The notes under the pieces: model-generated | What the model saw: only the letters and a program-made list of their open reading frames with translations | What the model was told of the DNA's origin: nothing | Database searches by the model: none | Source: Streptomyces griseocarneus | GTDB taxonomy: Bacteria; Actinomycetota; Actinomycetes; Streptomycetales; Streptomycetaceae | DNA: 64,000 nucleotides | Assembly (NCBI RefSeq): GCF_014655595.1 | Contig: NZ_BNBL01000003.1 | Location: forward strand, 69,877 to 133,876 | Direction of reading: 5' to 3' | Made by a program: the position numbers and the translations under genes | Shown here: positions 43,697 through 52,400 of the stretch, in pieces | Layout: each line of letters starts with the position of its first letter | Position numbering within the stretch: the first letter of the stretch is position 1

Positions 43697-44368
43697 ATGG
43701 GCTTCACAATCGGCGGCATCCGGGACCGGCGCTCGAGCTCTCGGCGCCGAGGCCGCGCGTCGGAATCCGTGATGACGGTCGCGGAGTACACGGGTCTGTG
43801 GGGGTGGGACGTCGTCCCCGGGGCCCGGGCCACCCGCGGCGGTCACGTGACGTGCTCGTGCGACGCCGCCGACTGCCCCTCCCCCGGGGCCCATCCGCTC
43901 TCCTTCGCCCCCTCGGTCCCGGCCGGCGCCACGCTGGACGAGGCCGCGGCCGCCTGGGCCGACGTGCCGGGCGCGGCCGTTCTGCTGCCCGTGGGGCGGT
44001 CGTTCGACGTTTTGGAGGTCGCCGAGGCGGCCGGCCGGCACGCGCTGGCGCGGCTGGAGCGGATGGGAGTGCCACTGGGCCCGGTCGCCCTCGCGCCGCA
44101 CGGGCGCGCGTCGTTCTTCGTCGCCCCGGGCGCCGCGGCCGAACTCCCCCAGCTCCTCTACCGCATGGGGTGGGACGACGCCCGCCTGGACCTGCGCGGG
44201 CTGGGGCTCGGCGATCACATCACCGCCCCGCCGTCCGACCACGCCGGGCTGGGGCCGATGCGGTGGCTGCTCCCTCCCACGCTGGACACGGCGGGACGGC
44301 CGCCGGAGGCGCGGCTGCTGCTGGGGACGCTGGCGTACGTCTGTCATCGGTCGGGCGGGGCGGGCTGA
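43697..44368 (+). CDS. Stand-alone bifunctional primase/polymerase N-terminal-like protein
   Basis: The 223-residue protein resembles the prim-pol (AEP) N-terminal domains annotated in streptomycetes: a start VMTVAEYTGLWGWDVVPGAR, the CSCDAADCPSPGAHP zinc-like Cys/His segment, WADVPGAAVLLPVGRSFDVLE and GDHITAPPSDHAGLGPM. It lacks a helicase/primase C-terminal partner and the DxD metal motif is not clear, so catalytic activity is doubtful. ATG 43697 has GGAGGGGG just upstream. Divergent from nsdA, a conserved arrangement in streptomycetes; a functional link is not shown. Confidence 0.7.
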   Translation: MGFTIGGIRDRRSSSRRRGRASESVMTVAEYTGLWGWDVVPGARATRGGHVTCSCDAADCPSPGAHPLSFAPSVPAGATLDEAAAAWADVPGAAVLLPVGRSFDVLEVAEAAGRHALARLERMGVPLGPVALAPHGRASFFVAPGAAAELPQLLYRMGWDDARLDLRGLGLGDHITAPPSDHAGLGPMRWLLPPTLDTAGRPPEARLLLGTLAYVCHRSGGAG

Positions 44369-44393
44369 GGCCGAGGCTCAGGCGGGCGCAACG

Positions 44394-44433
44394 GAAGGGG
44401 CCCCGTGGTGCTCTCGCACCACGGGGCCCCTTC
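44394..44433. terminator. Perfect 18-bp bidirectional terminator (primase-like gene / ftsY)
   Basis: GAAGGGGCCCCGTGGTGC (44394-44411) pairs without mismatch with 44416-44433 around TCTC. Confidence 0.9.
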
Positions 44434-44460
44434 TGTCGTGTTCTGTCGCGTTCTGTCGCG
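44431..44460. repeat. Three tandem 10-bp repeats TTCTGTCG(T/C)G
   Basis: Units at 44431-44440, 44441-44450 and 44451-44460 differ only at the ninth base. They follow the terminator and precede the ftsY stop. Confidence 0.8.
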
Positions 44461-44468
44461 GTGACGCG

Positions 44469-45722
44469 TCAGTCGCCGATCAGGGCGTCCACGAACGCCT
44501 CCGGCTCGAACGGCGCCAGGTCGTCCGCGCCCTCGCCCAGGCCGACCAGCTTCACCGGTACGCCCAGCTCGCGCTGGACGGCCACGACGATGCCGCCCTT
44601 GGCGGTGCCGTCCAGCTTGGTCAGCACGATGCCGGTGATGTCCACGACCTCGGCGAAGACGCGCGCCTGCACCAGGCCGTTCTGACCGGTGGTGGCGTCG
44701 AGGACGAGCAGCACCTCGTCGACCGAGCCGTGCTTCTCCAGGACGCGCTTGACCTTGCCGAGCTCGTCCATGAGCCCGGTCTTGGTGTGCAGCCGGCCGG
44801 CGGTGTCGACGAGGACGACGTCCGCGTTCTCGGCGATGCCCTCCTTGACCGCGTCGAAGGCGATCGACGCCGGGTCGCCGGCCTCGGGACCGCGGACGGT
44901 GCGGGCGCCGACGCGCTCGCCCCAGGTCTGCAGCTGGTCGGCGGCGGCGGCACGGAAGGTGTCCGCCGCGCCGAGCACGACGGACTTGCCGTCGGCGACG
45001 AGCACGCGGGCGAGCTTGCCGGTGGTGGTGGTCTTGCCGACGCCGTTGACGCCGACGACCATCACGACGCCGGGCTTCTCCTCGCCGTTCACGCCCACAC
45101 CGGGCTCGGTGTGGACGGCGCGGTCGGCCTCGGTGCCGATGAGGGTGAGCAGCTCCTCGCGGAGCAGGGCGCGCAGTTCCTCGGGGGTGCGGGTGCCGAG
45201 CACCTTCACGCGCTCGCGCAGCCGCTCCACGAGCTCCTGGGTGGGGGTGACGCCGACGTCGGCGGTGAGCAGGGTGTCCTCGATCTCCTCCCAGGTGTCC
45301 TCGTCGAGGTGCTCACGGGAGAGCAGGGTCAGCAGACCCTTGCCGAGGGAGTTCTGCGAACGGGACAGCCGGGCGCGCAGGCGCACGAGGCGGCCGGCCG
45401 TGGGCTCGGGCACCTCGATCTCGGGCTCGGCCGGGGCGGGGGCCGCGGCCTCGGCCGCGGTCTCCGGCTCGACGACCGGCGCGGTCTCCTCCGCCGGGGC
45501 GGGGGCCGCGGGGAGCTCGACCTCTTCGACGGTGCGGCGCGGCTGCGCGGTTGAGGGTTCGGCCTCCTCGCCGACGTGCGGCTCGGCGGGCGGCGCGGTG
45601 ACGGACGGGCTGCTCGGAGGAGCGGGGGGCAGCTGCTTCTTCTTGCGGCTGCTGACCACGAGCCCGCTGATCGCGCCCAGCGCGACCACAGCGATGACTA
45701 CAGCAAGGATGACGATGTCCAT
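44469..45722 (-). CDS. ftsY: Signal recognition particle receptor FtsY
   Basis: The 417-residue GTPase starts with a membrane anchor (VILAVVIAVVALGAISGLVV), then a Pro/Ala/Glu-rich acidic A domain to about residue 115, and an NG domain: LLTADVGVTPTQELVERLRE, VVGVNGVGKTTTTGKLARVL, LGAADTFRAAAADQLQTWGE, VLVDTAGRLHTKTGLMDELG, LDATTGQNGLVQARVF and LTKLDGTAKGGIVVAV. It docks Ffh at the membrane. ATG 45722 places the membrane helix at the N-terminus, typical of actinobacteria. Confidence 0.95.
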   Translation of the reverse strand: MDIVILAVVIAVVALGAISGLVVSSRKKKQLPPAPPSSPSVTAPPAEPHVGEEAEPSTAQPRRTVEEVELPAAPAPAEETAPVVEPETAAEAAAPAPAEPEIEVPEPTAGRLVRLRARLSRSQNSLGKGLLTLLSREHLDEDTWEEIEDTLLTADVGVTPTQELVERLRERVKVLGTRTPEELRALLREELLTLIGTEADRAVHTEPGVGVNGEEKPGVVMVVGVNGVGKTTTTGKLARVLVADGKSVVLGAADTFRAAAADQLQTWGERVGARTVRGPEAGDPASIAFDAVKEGIAENADVVLVDTAGRLHTKTGLMDELGKVKRVLEKHGSVDEVLLVLDATTGQNGLVQARVFAEVVDITGIVLTKLDGTAKGGIVVAVQRELGVPVKLVGLGEGADDLAPFEPEAFVDALIGD

Positions 45723-45780
45723 AACGCACCCAGTATCGGACACCGGCGGGTGCGGGCGCTGCGGCGCCTCGGCGCGTGGC

Positions 45781-45804
45781 GTCCTTGTGGTTTTCCACAA
45801 GGAC
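45781..45804. promoter_or_regulatory. 10-bp perfect inverted repeat in the ftsY/permease divergent region
   Basis: GTCCTTGTGG (45781-45790) and CCACAAGGAC (45795-45804) are perfect complements around TTTT. Ten bases further, CTAACT (45813-45818) and AGTTAG (45825-45830) form a second, smaller pair. Both lie 100-150 bases upstream of the permease start and look like operators or a leader hairpin. Confidence 0.5.
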
Positions 45805-45931
45805 GAATGACCCTAACTGCACAAAGTTAGATCAAAGTACGATGGCGTGGGCTCACGCGACGCGCGTAGAGTCCCAACGTCCCTTTCTGCCCAGGCCCCG
45901 CCCTGTCACACCCCGCAACGGAGCCCCCGAT

Positions 45932-47440
45932 ATGGCCCCCACCATGGACAACGCTGCCGACGGCGCCAACGTGTCCAGCCCCGACGGCGCCGCCGGCGCC
46001 GCGAGCGCCATCGAGACCCGCGGCATCGAGCCCGTACCCGACCACGAGCGGCACGGCCGGGTCCGGGAGCTCTTCCCGACCTGGGTCGCCGCGAACATCA
46101 GTGTGCTGCTGCTCACCATGGGTGCGGCGCTGGTCGTCTTCAACGCCCTGAACTTCTGGCAGGTCCTGGTCGTCGCGGCGTGCGCCGCGGTCGTCTCGTT
46201 CGGCCTGGTCGGCGTGCTGTCCGTGTCCGGCAAGTGGGGCGGCGCGCCCGGCGCGATGCTCTCGCGGGCCACGTTCGGCGTGCGCGGCAACCTCTTCCCG
46301 GGCGCGATCCTGTGGGTCGCCCGCTTCGGCTGGGAGACGATCAACGCGGTCACCGGCGCGTACGCCGTTCTCACCGTTCTCGACCTGCTCTTCGGCGTGA
46401 AGAGCAACACGGTGCTGATCGTCGTCACGCTGTTCGTGTTCGTGGCCTGCACGTTCCTGGTGAGCGGCATGGGGCGCAAGGCGCTGAACGTCTGCAACAC
46501 CTGGTCGACGTACCTGTTCGGCATCTTCAGCGTGCTGGTGCTCGGCTACCTGATCATGAACATCTCGTGGGACGACGTCTTCTCCAAGCCCGCGGGTACG
46601 ACCGCCATGGTGATCGCCGGCATCGGGACCATCGCCGCCGGCGGCATCAGCTGGGTGCCCACCGGGCCGGACTTCGCCCGGTACCTGCCGCACGCGGCGT
46701 CGGGCAAGAAGATCGTCGGCGCGACGGTGTCCGGTGCGGGTCTGGTCATGGTGCCGATGGTGCTCATGGGTGCGGTGATGGCCGTCTCCACGCCCAAGCT
46801 CGCCGACGCCCCGGACCCCGTCTCCTTCCTCGGTGACATCCTGCCGACGTGGCTGGCCGTGCCGTACCTGGCGACCGCGATCGTGGGCATGCTGCTGATC
46901 AACAGCCTGTCGATGTACTCGGCCGGCTTCACCGCCCAGACGATGGGCGTGAAGCTCCCGCGTGCGATGGCCGTGAGCATCAACGCGGCGATCTCGCTCA
47001 TCGGCGGTCTGCTGCTGATGCTCGTCGCCAAGAGCTTCCTGAGCTCCTTCATCACGTTCCTGATCCTGCTGGCCGTCTCCTTCTCGGCGTGGATCGGCGT
47101 CTACGCGGTGGACATGGCGCGGCGCCGGGTGCGCGCGGTGCGCTACGACGCGGAGGCGCTGATGGACACGGGCCGTACGAGCCGGTACTGGTACGTGGGC
47201 GGCTTCTGCTGGCAGGCGATGACGGCGTGGGCCGTGGCGCTGGCGGCGGGCATCTGCTTCACGAAGTGCGACTGGTTCACCGGGCCGTTCGCGTCGACGT
47301 TCGTCGGCAAGTACGGGCTGGGGTGGGCGGCGACGATCGTGATCTCGGCGGTGCTGATGGCGGTGCTGCCGGTGCCGCGGGAGACTGGCGTCTCCGCGGC
47401 CGTTCGCCCGGAGGGTGAGCGCGAGAAGGTCGCGGCGTAG
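45932..47440 (+). CDS. NCS1-family nucleobase permease (cytosine/purine/allantoin type)
   Basis: The 502-residue protein has about twelve helices and the NCS1 features: ERHGRVRELFPTWVAANISV near the N-terminus, LSRATFGVRGNLFPGAILWV, ARFGWETINAVTGAYAVLTV, GGISWVPTGPDFARYLPHAA and MLLINSLSMYSAGFTAQTMG. The family imports cytosine, purines, hydantoins or allantoin with cations. ATG 45932 has GGAG eight bases upstream. Divergent from ftsY. Substrate cannot be fixed from sequence; CodB-like cytosine transport is the usual annotation. Confidence 0.88.
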   Translation: MAPTMDNAADGANVSSPDGAAGAASAIETRGIEPVPDHERHGRVRELFPTWVAANISVLLLTMGAALVVFNALNFWQVLVVAACAAVVSFGLVGVLSVSGKWGGAPGAMLSRATFGVRGNLFPGAILWVARFGWETINAVTGAYAVLTVLDLLFGVKSNTVLIVVTLFVFVACTFLVSGMGRKALNVCNTWSTYLFGIFSVLVLGYLIMNISWDDVFSKPAGTTAMVIAGIGTIAAGGISWVPTGPDFARYLPHAASGKKIVGATVSGAGLVMVPMVLMGAVMAVSTPKLADAPDPVSFLGDILPTWLAVPYLATAIVGMLLINSLSMYSAGFTAQTMGVKLPRAMAVSINAAISLIGGLLLMLVAKSFLSSFITFLILLAVSFSAWIGVYAVDMARRRVRAVRYDAEALMDTGRTSRYWYVGGFCWQAMTAWAVALAAGICFTKCDWFTGPFASTFVGKYGLGWAATIVISAVLMAVLPVPRETGVSAAVRPEGEREKVAA

Positions 47441-47455
47441 TCGCTCGAGCGTTTT

Positions 47456-47477
47456 GAGGGCCCCTTCGGGGGCCCTC
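47456..47477 (+). terminator. Permease terminator with TTCG tetraloop
   Basis: GAGGGCCCC (47456-47464) pairs perfectly with GGGGCCCTC (47469-47477) around TTCG, followed by TTT; the stem begins 16 bases after the stop. Confidence 0.88.
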
Positions 47478-47503
47478 TTTGCGTTGGGGGGGCGGGGTGG
47501 GGC

Positions 47504-47646
47504 GGGGCCGGGGTGGGATGGGGCGGGCCCTTCCGGGGCTGGATTATTTACGGCCCGGAGCCCCCAACCGGGTGCGGTGCCCCCTGCCTGGGCCGCAAAT
47601 AACCCCTACGCCCCTTCCAGGGCCCGCCCCATCCCACCCCGGCCCC
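47504..47646. repeat. 28-bp perfect inverted repeat with 87-bp spacer (143-base imperfect palindrome)
   Basis: 47504-47531 is the exact reverse complement of 47619-47646. Inside, TTATTTACGGCCC (about 47546) and GGGCCGCAAATAA (about 47590) also pair with one mismatch, so the whole unit folds into a long imperfect stem. It contains an AT-rich patch unusual for this DNA. It could be a miniature mobile element, a small RNA or a strong structural barrier. Confidence 0.75.
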
Positions 47647-47671
47647 TCCCGCCGTCAGCCGAGTGCCGCCA

Positions 47672-47716
47672 GTGTGTGGGCAATCGTTCCGCAAGGCGGA
47701 ACGGGTGGGCACACAC
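47672..47716. repeat. Interrupted inverted repeat GTGTGTG-GTTCCGC / GCGGAAC-CACACAC
   Basis: GTGTGTG (47672-47678) pairs with CACACAC (47710-47716), and GTTCCGC (47686-47692) with GCGGAAC (47696-47702); the 7-base segments between them do not pair. Such a shape suits a structured RNA or a dimer-binding site. Confidence 0.6.
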
Positions 47717-47773
47717 CGGCCCACCGGGCCGCACCCATCCGCCATGCGCCCGGTTCGGGCCCGCGTACAACGA

Positions 47774-47814
47774 AAAGGGCGTTGCCCCGGCTCGGTGCCG
47801 GGGCAACGCCCTTT
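47774..47814 (-). terminator. 18-bp glcP terminator
   Basis: Arms 47774-47791 and 47797-47814 pair perfectly around TCGGT; A/T at both ends. It lies 24 bases past the glcP stop. Confidence 0.9.
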
Positions 47815-47837
47815 CGAGGAGAGGGGCGGCGGGGGGG

Positions 47838-49256
47838 TTAGCCCATCTCCTCCAACGCCTTGCCCTTCGTCTCCTTGACGTACTTGAGTACGAAGGGAAT
47901 CGAGAGCACGGCGAAGACCGCGTAGATCACGTACGCACCGGAGAGGTTCCAGTCCGCCAGGCTCGGGAAGCTGGCCGTGATGGCCCAGTTCGCGATCCAC
48001 TGGGCGGACGCGGCCACGCCCAGTGCGGCGGCGCGGATGCGGTTGGGGAACATCTCGCCCAGGAAGACCCAGACCACGACGCCCCAGGAGAGGGCGAAGA
48101 AGAGGACGAAGGCGTGGGCCGCGATCAGCGCCACGGTGCCCTGGGTGGTCGGCAGGGTGCCGTCCGCCGTCTTGGAGGCGAAGGCCCAGGCCTCGAGGGC
48201 GAGGGAGAGCGCCATGCCGACGGAGCCGACGAGGGCGAGCGGCTTGCGGCCGATGCGGTCGACGAGGACCATCGCGATCACGGTGCCGACGATGTTGATG
48301 ATCGACGTCGTGAAGCTGTAGAAGAACGAGCTCTCCGGGTTCACGCCCACCGACTGCCACAGCGTCGAGGAGTAGTAGAACGCGACGTTGATGCCGACGA
48401 ACTGCTGGAAGACCGAGAGGCCGATGCCGACCCAGACGATCGGCAGGAGGCCGAAGCGGCCGCCGAGCAGGTCCTTGAAGGTGGACTTCTGCTCGCTCTT
48501 CATGGCGTTCTCGATCTCGGCGACGCGCTTGTCGAGGTCGACGGTGTGGCCCTCGACGTCGGCCAGGACCTTCTTGGCCTTGTCGGTCTTGCCGACCGAG
48601 ATCAGGAAGCGGGGGGACTCGGGGATGGCGAAGGACAGCAGGCCGTAGAGGACGGCCGGGACGACCATGACGCCGAGCATGACCTGCCAGGCCTCGATGC
48701 CCATGAGCTTGCCGCGCTGGTCGCCGTCGGCGACGTTGAGGATGCCCCAGTTGACCAGCTGCGAGACGGCGATGCCGATGACGATCGCGGCCTGCTGGAA
48801 CGCGCCGAGGCGGCCGCGGTAGGCCGGCGGGGAGACCTCGGCGATGTAGGCCGGGCCGATGACGGAGGCCATGCCGATGGCGATGCCGCCGAGGACGCGC
48901 CAGAAGGCGAGGTCCCACAGGGCGAAGGGCAGTGCCGAGCCGACGGCGCTGATGGTGAACAGCGTCGCGGAGATCTGCATGACGCGGATGCGGCCGATGC
49001 GGTCCGCGAGCCGGCCCGCGGTGGCGGCGCCGATGGCGCAGCCGATCAGGGCGATGGCGATGACCTGGGCGAGGGCGGCCGAACCGATGTCGTACTTCCC
49101 CCGGATGCCCTCGACCGCACCGTTGATCACGGAGCTGTCGTAGCCGAAGAGGAAACCACCCATCGCCGCGGCGGCGGTGATGAAGATGACGTGGCCGAGG
49201 TGGTCCGGTTGGGCCTTGCGGCCCTCGGACGCCTGCGCCGGCGCGGTGCTGGTCAA
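47838..49256 (-). CDS. glcP: MFS sugar/proton symporter, GlcP-type glucose permease
   Basis: The 472-residue major facilitator has twelve helices and the sugar-porter marks: AAMGGFLFGYDSSVINGAVE, AGRLADRIGRIRVM, FWRVLGGIAIGMASVIGPAY, EVSPPAYRGRLGAFQQ, PESPRFLISVGK, VFQQFVGINVAFYYSSTLWQ and VLVDRIGRKPLALVG. It is close to S. coelicolor GlcP, the main glucose carrier needed for glucose kinase-linked carbon repression. The start is TTG 49256: AGGAG lies five bases upstream and the next residues MTSTAP match the known protein. A clear promoter lies about 105 bases upstream. Confidence 0.9.
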   Translation of the reverse strand: MTSTAPAQASEGRKAQPDHLGHVIFITAAAAMGGFLFGYDSSVINGAVEGIRGKYDIGSAALAQVIAIALIGCAIGAATAGRLADRIGRIRVMQISATLFTISAVGSALPFALWDLAFWRVLGGIAIGMASVIGPAYIAEVSPPAYRGRLGAFQQAAIVIGIAVSQLVNWGILNVADGDQRGKLMGIEAWQVMLGVMVVPAVLYGLLSFAIPESPRFLISVGKTDKAKKVLADVEGHTVDLDKRVAEIENAMKSEQKSTFKDLLGGRFGLLPIVWVGIGLSVFQQFVGINVAFYYSSTLWQSVGVNPESSFFYSFTTSIINIVGTVIAMVLVDRIGRKPLALVGSVGMALSLALEAWAFASKTADGTLPTTQGTVALIAAHAFVLFFALSWGVVVWVFLGEMFPNRIRAAALGVAASAQWIANWAITASFPSLADWNLSGAYVIYAVFAVLSIPFVLKYVKETKGKALEEMG

Positions 49257-49322
49257 CGTAACTCCTGGAACCCGGCCACGTTGCCGGGGTGGGGGGCGCC
49301 TTTCCAGTGGCGCACAAGATCG

Positions 49323-49337
49323 AAGTGACCACCACTT
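49323..49337 (-). promoter_or_regulatory. Small palindrome AAGTG-ACCAC-CACTT in the glcP leader
   Basis: AAGTG (49323-49327) and CACTT (49333-49337) are inverted arms located roughly at +16 to +31 from the predicted start. This is a typical place for a repressor operator. Confidence 0.4.
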
Positions 49338-49359
49338 GAAGGCGTAAGCAACGTGGGAG

Positions 49360-49387
49360 ACCCTATGTCTTCAATTTTCTAAGTCAA
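49360..49387 (-). promoter_or_regulatory. glcP promoter
   Basis: On the minus strand TTGACT (49387-49382), 16 bases, then TAGGGT (49365-49360) match the vegetative sigma consensus. The spacer is AT rich. The start codon is about 104 bases downstream. Confidence 0.65.
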
Positions 49388-49446
49388 TAGGTTGTGACCA
49401 AGATGTTTCCCGGGTGTTTTCCGGGCGTTGGGTTCAATAGTTGAAG

Positions 49447-52400
49447 CTATCGGAGGCGACTACTGATCACCTTCGACACTCCGTCGCCTTGCATCGACAC
49501 TCCGTAGAGCGCGTCGGCCACCTCCATCGTGCGCTTCTGGTGGGTGATCACGATGAGCTGGGAGCTCTCCTGGAGCTCCTTCATGATCCCGATCAGGCGC
49601 TGGAGGTTGGTGTCGTCCAGTGCCGCCTCCACCTCGTCCATGACGTAGAACGGGCTGGGGCGGGCCTTGAAGATCGCCACGAGCAGGGCGACCGCGGTCA
49701 GCGAGCGTTCGCCGCCGGAGAGCAGGGACAGGCGCTTGACCTTCTTGCCCGGCGGACGGGCCTCCACGTCGACCCCGGTGGCCAGCATGTCGTCCGGGTC
49801 CGTGAGGACCAGACGGCCCTCGCCGCCGGGGAAGAGCCGGGAGAAGACGCCCTCGAACTCCCGGGCCGTGTCGTGGTACGCCGCCGTGAAGACCTCCTCC
49901 ACCCGTTTGTCGACGTCCTTCACCACCTGAAGGAGGTCCGCGCGGGTCTTCTTGAGGTCCTCGAGCTGCTCGGAGAGGAACTGGTGGCGCTCCTCCAGCG
50001 CCGCGAACTCCTCGAGGGCGAGGGGGTTGACCTTGCCCAGCTGCTGGTAGGCCCGCTCGGCCGCCTTCAGGCGCTTCTCCTGCTCGGCGCGGACGTAGCG
50101 GACGGGCTGGTTGCGGGGGTGGGCCGGGTCCTCGGGGAGTTCCTCGCCCTCGGCCGGGGGCGAGGGGGGTACGGGCTGGTCGGGGCCGTACTCCGCGGCC
50201 AGCGCCGTGGGCTCCACGCCCAGCTCCTCCAGGGCCTTCGCCTCCAGCTGCTCGATGCGCAGCCGCTTCTCCGCGCCCAGCACCTCGCCCCGGTGGACCG
50301 AGTCGGTGAGCTTGTCCAGCTCCGCCTTCAGCTCGCGCGCCCGGTCGCGGCCCACGGTCAGCTCGAGCTCGCGCTCGGCCTTGGCGGCCTCGGCCGTGCG
50401 GCGCTCCTCGTCGGCCCGTACGAGCGAGAGCTCGACGTACGCCAGGAGCTGCCGGGCGCCGGCCGCCACCGCCGAGGCGACCTCGGCCTCGTGGCGCAGC
50501 CGCGCCTGCCGCTGCTGGGCGCGGGCCCGTGCCTCGCGCTCGGCGCGGGCCGCGCGGTCGAGGCCCTCGGCCCGGCCGGCGAGGGCCTTCATCCGCTCCT
50601 CGTGGGTACGGACCTGCAGGCGCGCCTCCATCTCGGTCTGCCGGGCGTTCGCGCCGTCGGCGGCGAGGCGGTCCCGTACGGAGGTGTCGGGTTCGTCGGT
50701 GCCGTCGTCGTCGCCCAGGGCCCGCTCCTGGGCGGCGGCCAGGCGCTCGGCGAGTTCCTCGGCCTCCTCGGTGGCGCGCTGGAGCGCCTCCTGGGCCCGC
50801 TCGGCGGCGGCCGTCGTCCGCTCGGCCTCGCCGGCCGCCGCGCGGGCCTGCCCGGCGAGGCGTCCGAGGGCCTGGGCGGCCTGGGACTTCTCCCGGTCGG
50901 CGGCGCTGCGCCGGGTGGCCAGCTCCTCCACGAGCGCGGCGTGGCGGGCGCGGCGTTCCTGGGCTTCCTCGCGCGCCGCGGCCAGCTCGGCGCAGCGGGC
51001 GTCGAGCTCGGTGAGTTCCGCGGTGGCCTCGTCGACCGCCGCCTGGGTCTCGATGAGGCTGGGTGCGCCGCCGGAGCCGCCCTGGGCGACGTGCGCGCCG
51101 AGCAGGTCGCCCTCGGCGGTGACGGCGGTCAGGCCGGGGTGGGTGGCCACGAGGTGCTCGGCGTCCTCGAGGGTGTCGACGACGACGATGTCGCGCAGGA
51201 GCCTGCGCACGGCGGGCAGCAGGTCCAGGGGGGCGCGGACGAGGTCGGCCGCGGCGAGGTGGGGGGCGGGCGCGGCCGGGACGGCGTCGTCGTAGGGGGC
51301 TCCGCCCAGCAGCAGCACGGCCCGGCCGGCGTCCTCCTTCTTCAGCAGGCGCAGGGCCTCGGCCGCGGCGGCGGGTCCGGTGACGGCGACGGCGTCGGCC
51401 GCGGCGCCCAGGGCGGTGGCGACGGGGAGTTCGTGGCCGGGGGTGACCGACAGGAGTCCGGCGGCCGGGCCGAGCAGTCCGCCCAATCGTTCCTTCGCCG
51501 CCAGCAGCGCGCCCGTGCCGTCCTTGCGCCGCAGGCCCAGGGCGAGGGCGTCGCGGCGGGCGGTGATCGCGGCGCGGCGGCGTTCGGCCTCGGTCGCCGC
51601 CTCGCGGGCCGCGTTCAGCGCGGTGTCGGCGGCGGCGAGGTCGGCCTTGGCCCGGTCGTGGCGGGCGGCGAGTTCGGCGTCGTCCGCGTCGGCGCCGTCG
51701 GCCTCGGCCTGGTGCCGCTCGTACTCCTCCTGCGCGGCGGCGGCCCGTTCGCGGGCCTCGTCGCGGGCGGCGGCCAGGCGGCCGATCTCGGCCTCGGCCG
51801 AGGCGGCGCGGCCGCGGGCGGCGGTGACCTGACCCTGCAGGCGGGCGAGCTGCTCGCGGCGGTCGGCGACGGCGCGGGCGGCGTCGCGCAGGCGGCGCTC
51901 CTCGTCGGCCAGGCGGCGTTCGAGGTCGGCGCGGTGCTGGGCGGTGTCCTCCAGGGCGCGGCTCGCGGCCTCGAGGGCGGCTTCGAGCTCGGCCTCCTGC
52001 TCGCGGACGCGGGCGGCCTCGCGCTCGAGGTCCTCGGGGTCGCGGCCGCGCCGCTCCTCGTCGGGGGCGGTGGTGGCGCTGGTGACGCGGGCGTCGGCGA
52101 GTCCGATGGTGCCGCGCACGCGTTCGGCGAGGCGGGAGAGCTCGTACCAGGTCTGCTGGGCGGTGGCCAGGCGCGGCGTCAGTTCGCGCACCTGCTCCTC
52201 GAGGGCCGCCTCCCGCTGGGCCGCCGCGCGCAGCTCGGCCTCGGCGGCCTCCTTGCGGGTCTTGAGGGCGGCCTCGTCGGCGATCTCCGCGCGCAGGGCC
52301 TCCCGCAGGGTGACCAGGTCGTCGGCGAGCAGGCGCAGCCGGGCGTCGCGCAGGTCGGCCTGGATGACGGCGGCCCGGCGGGCGACGGCGGCCTGGCGGC

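Larger units (their letters stand above)
47441..47837. other. 397-bp palindrome-rich intergenic region
   Basis: No gene found. In order it holds the permease terminator (47456-47477), a 143-base imperfect palindrome bounded by 28-bp perfect arms (47504-47646), an interrupted inverted repeat (47672-47716) and the glcP terminator (47774-47814). Confidence 0.8.
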
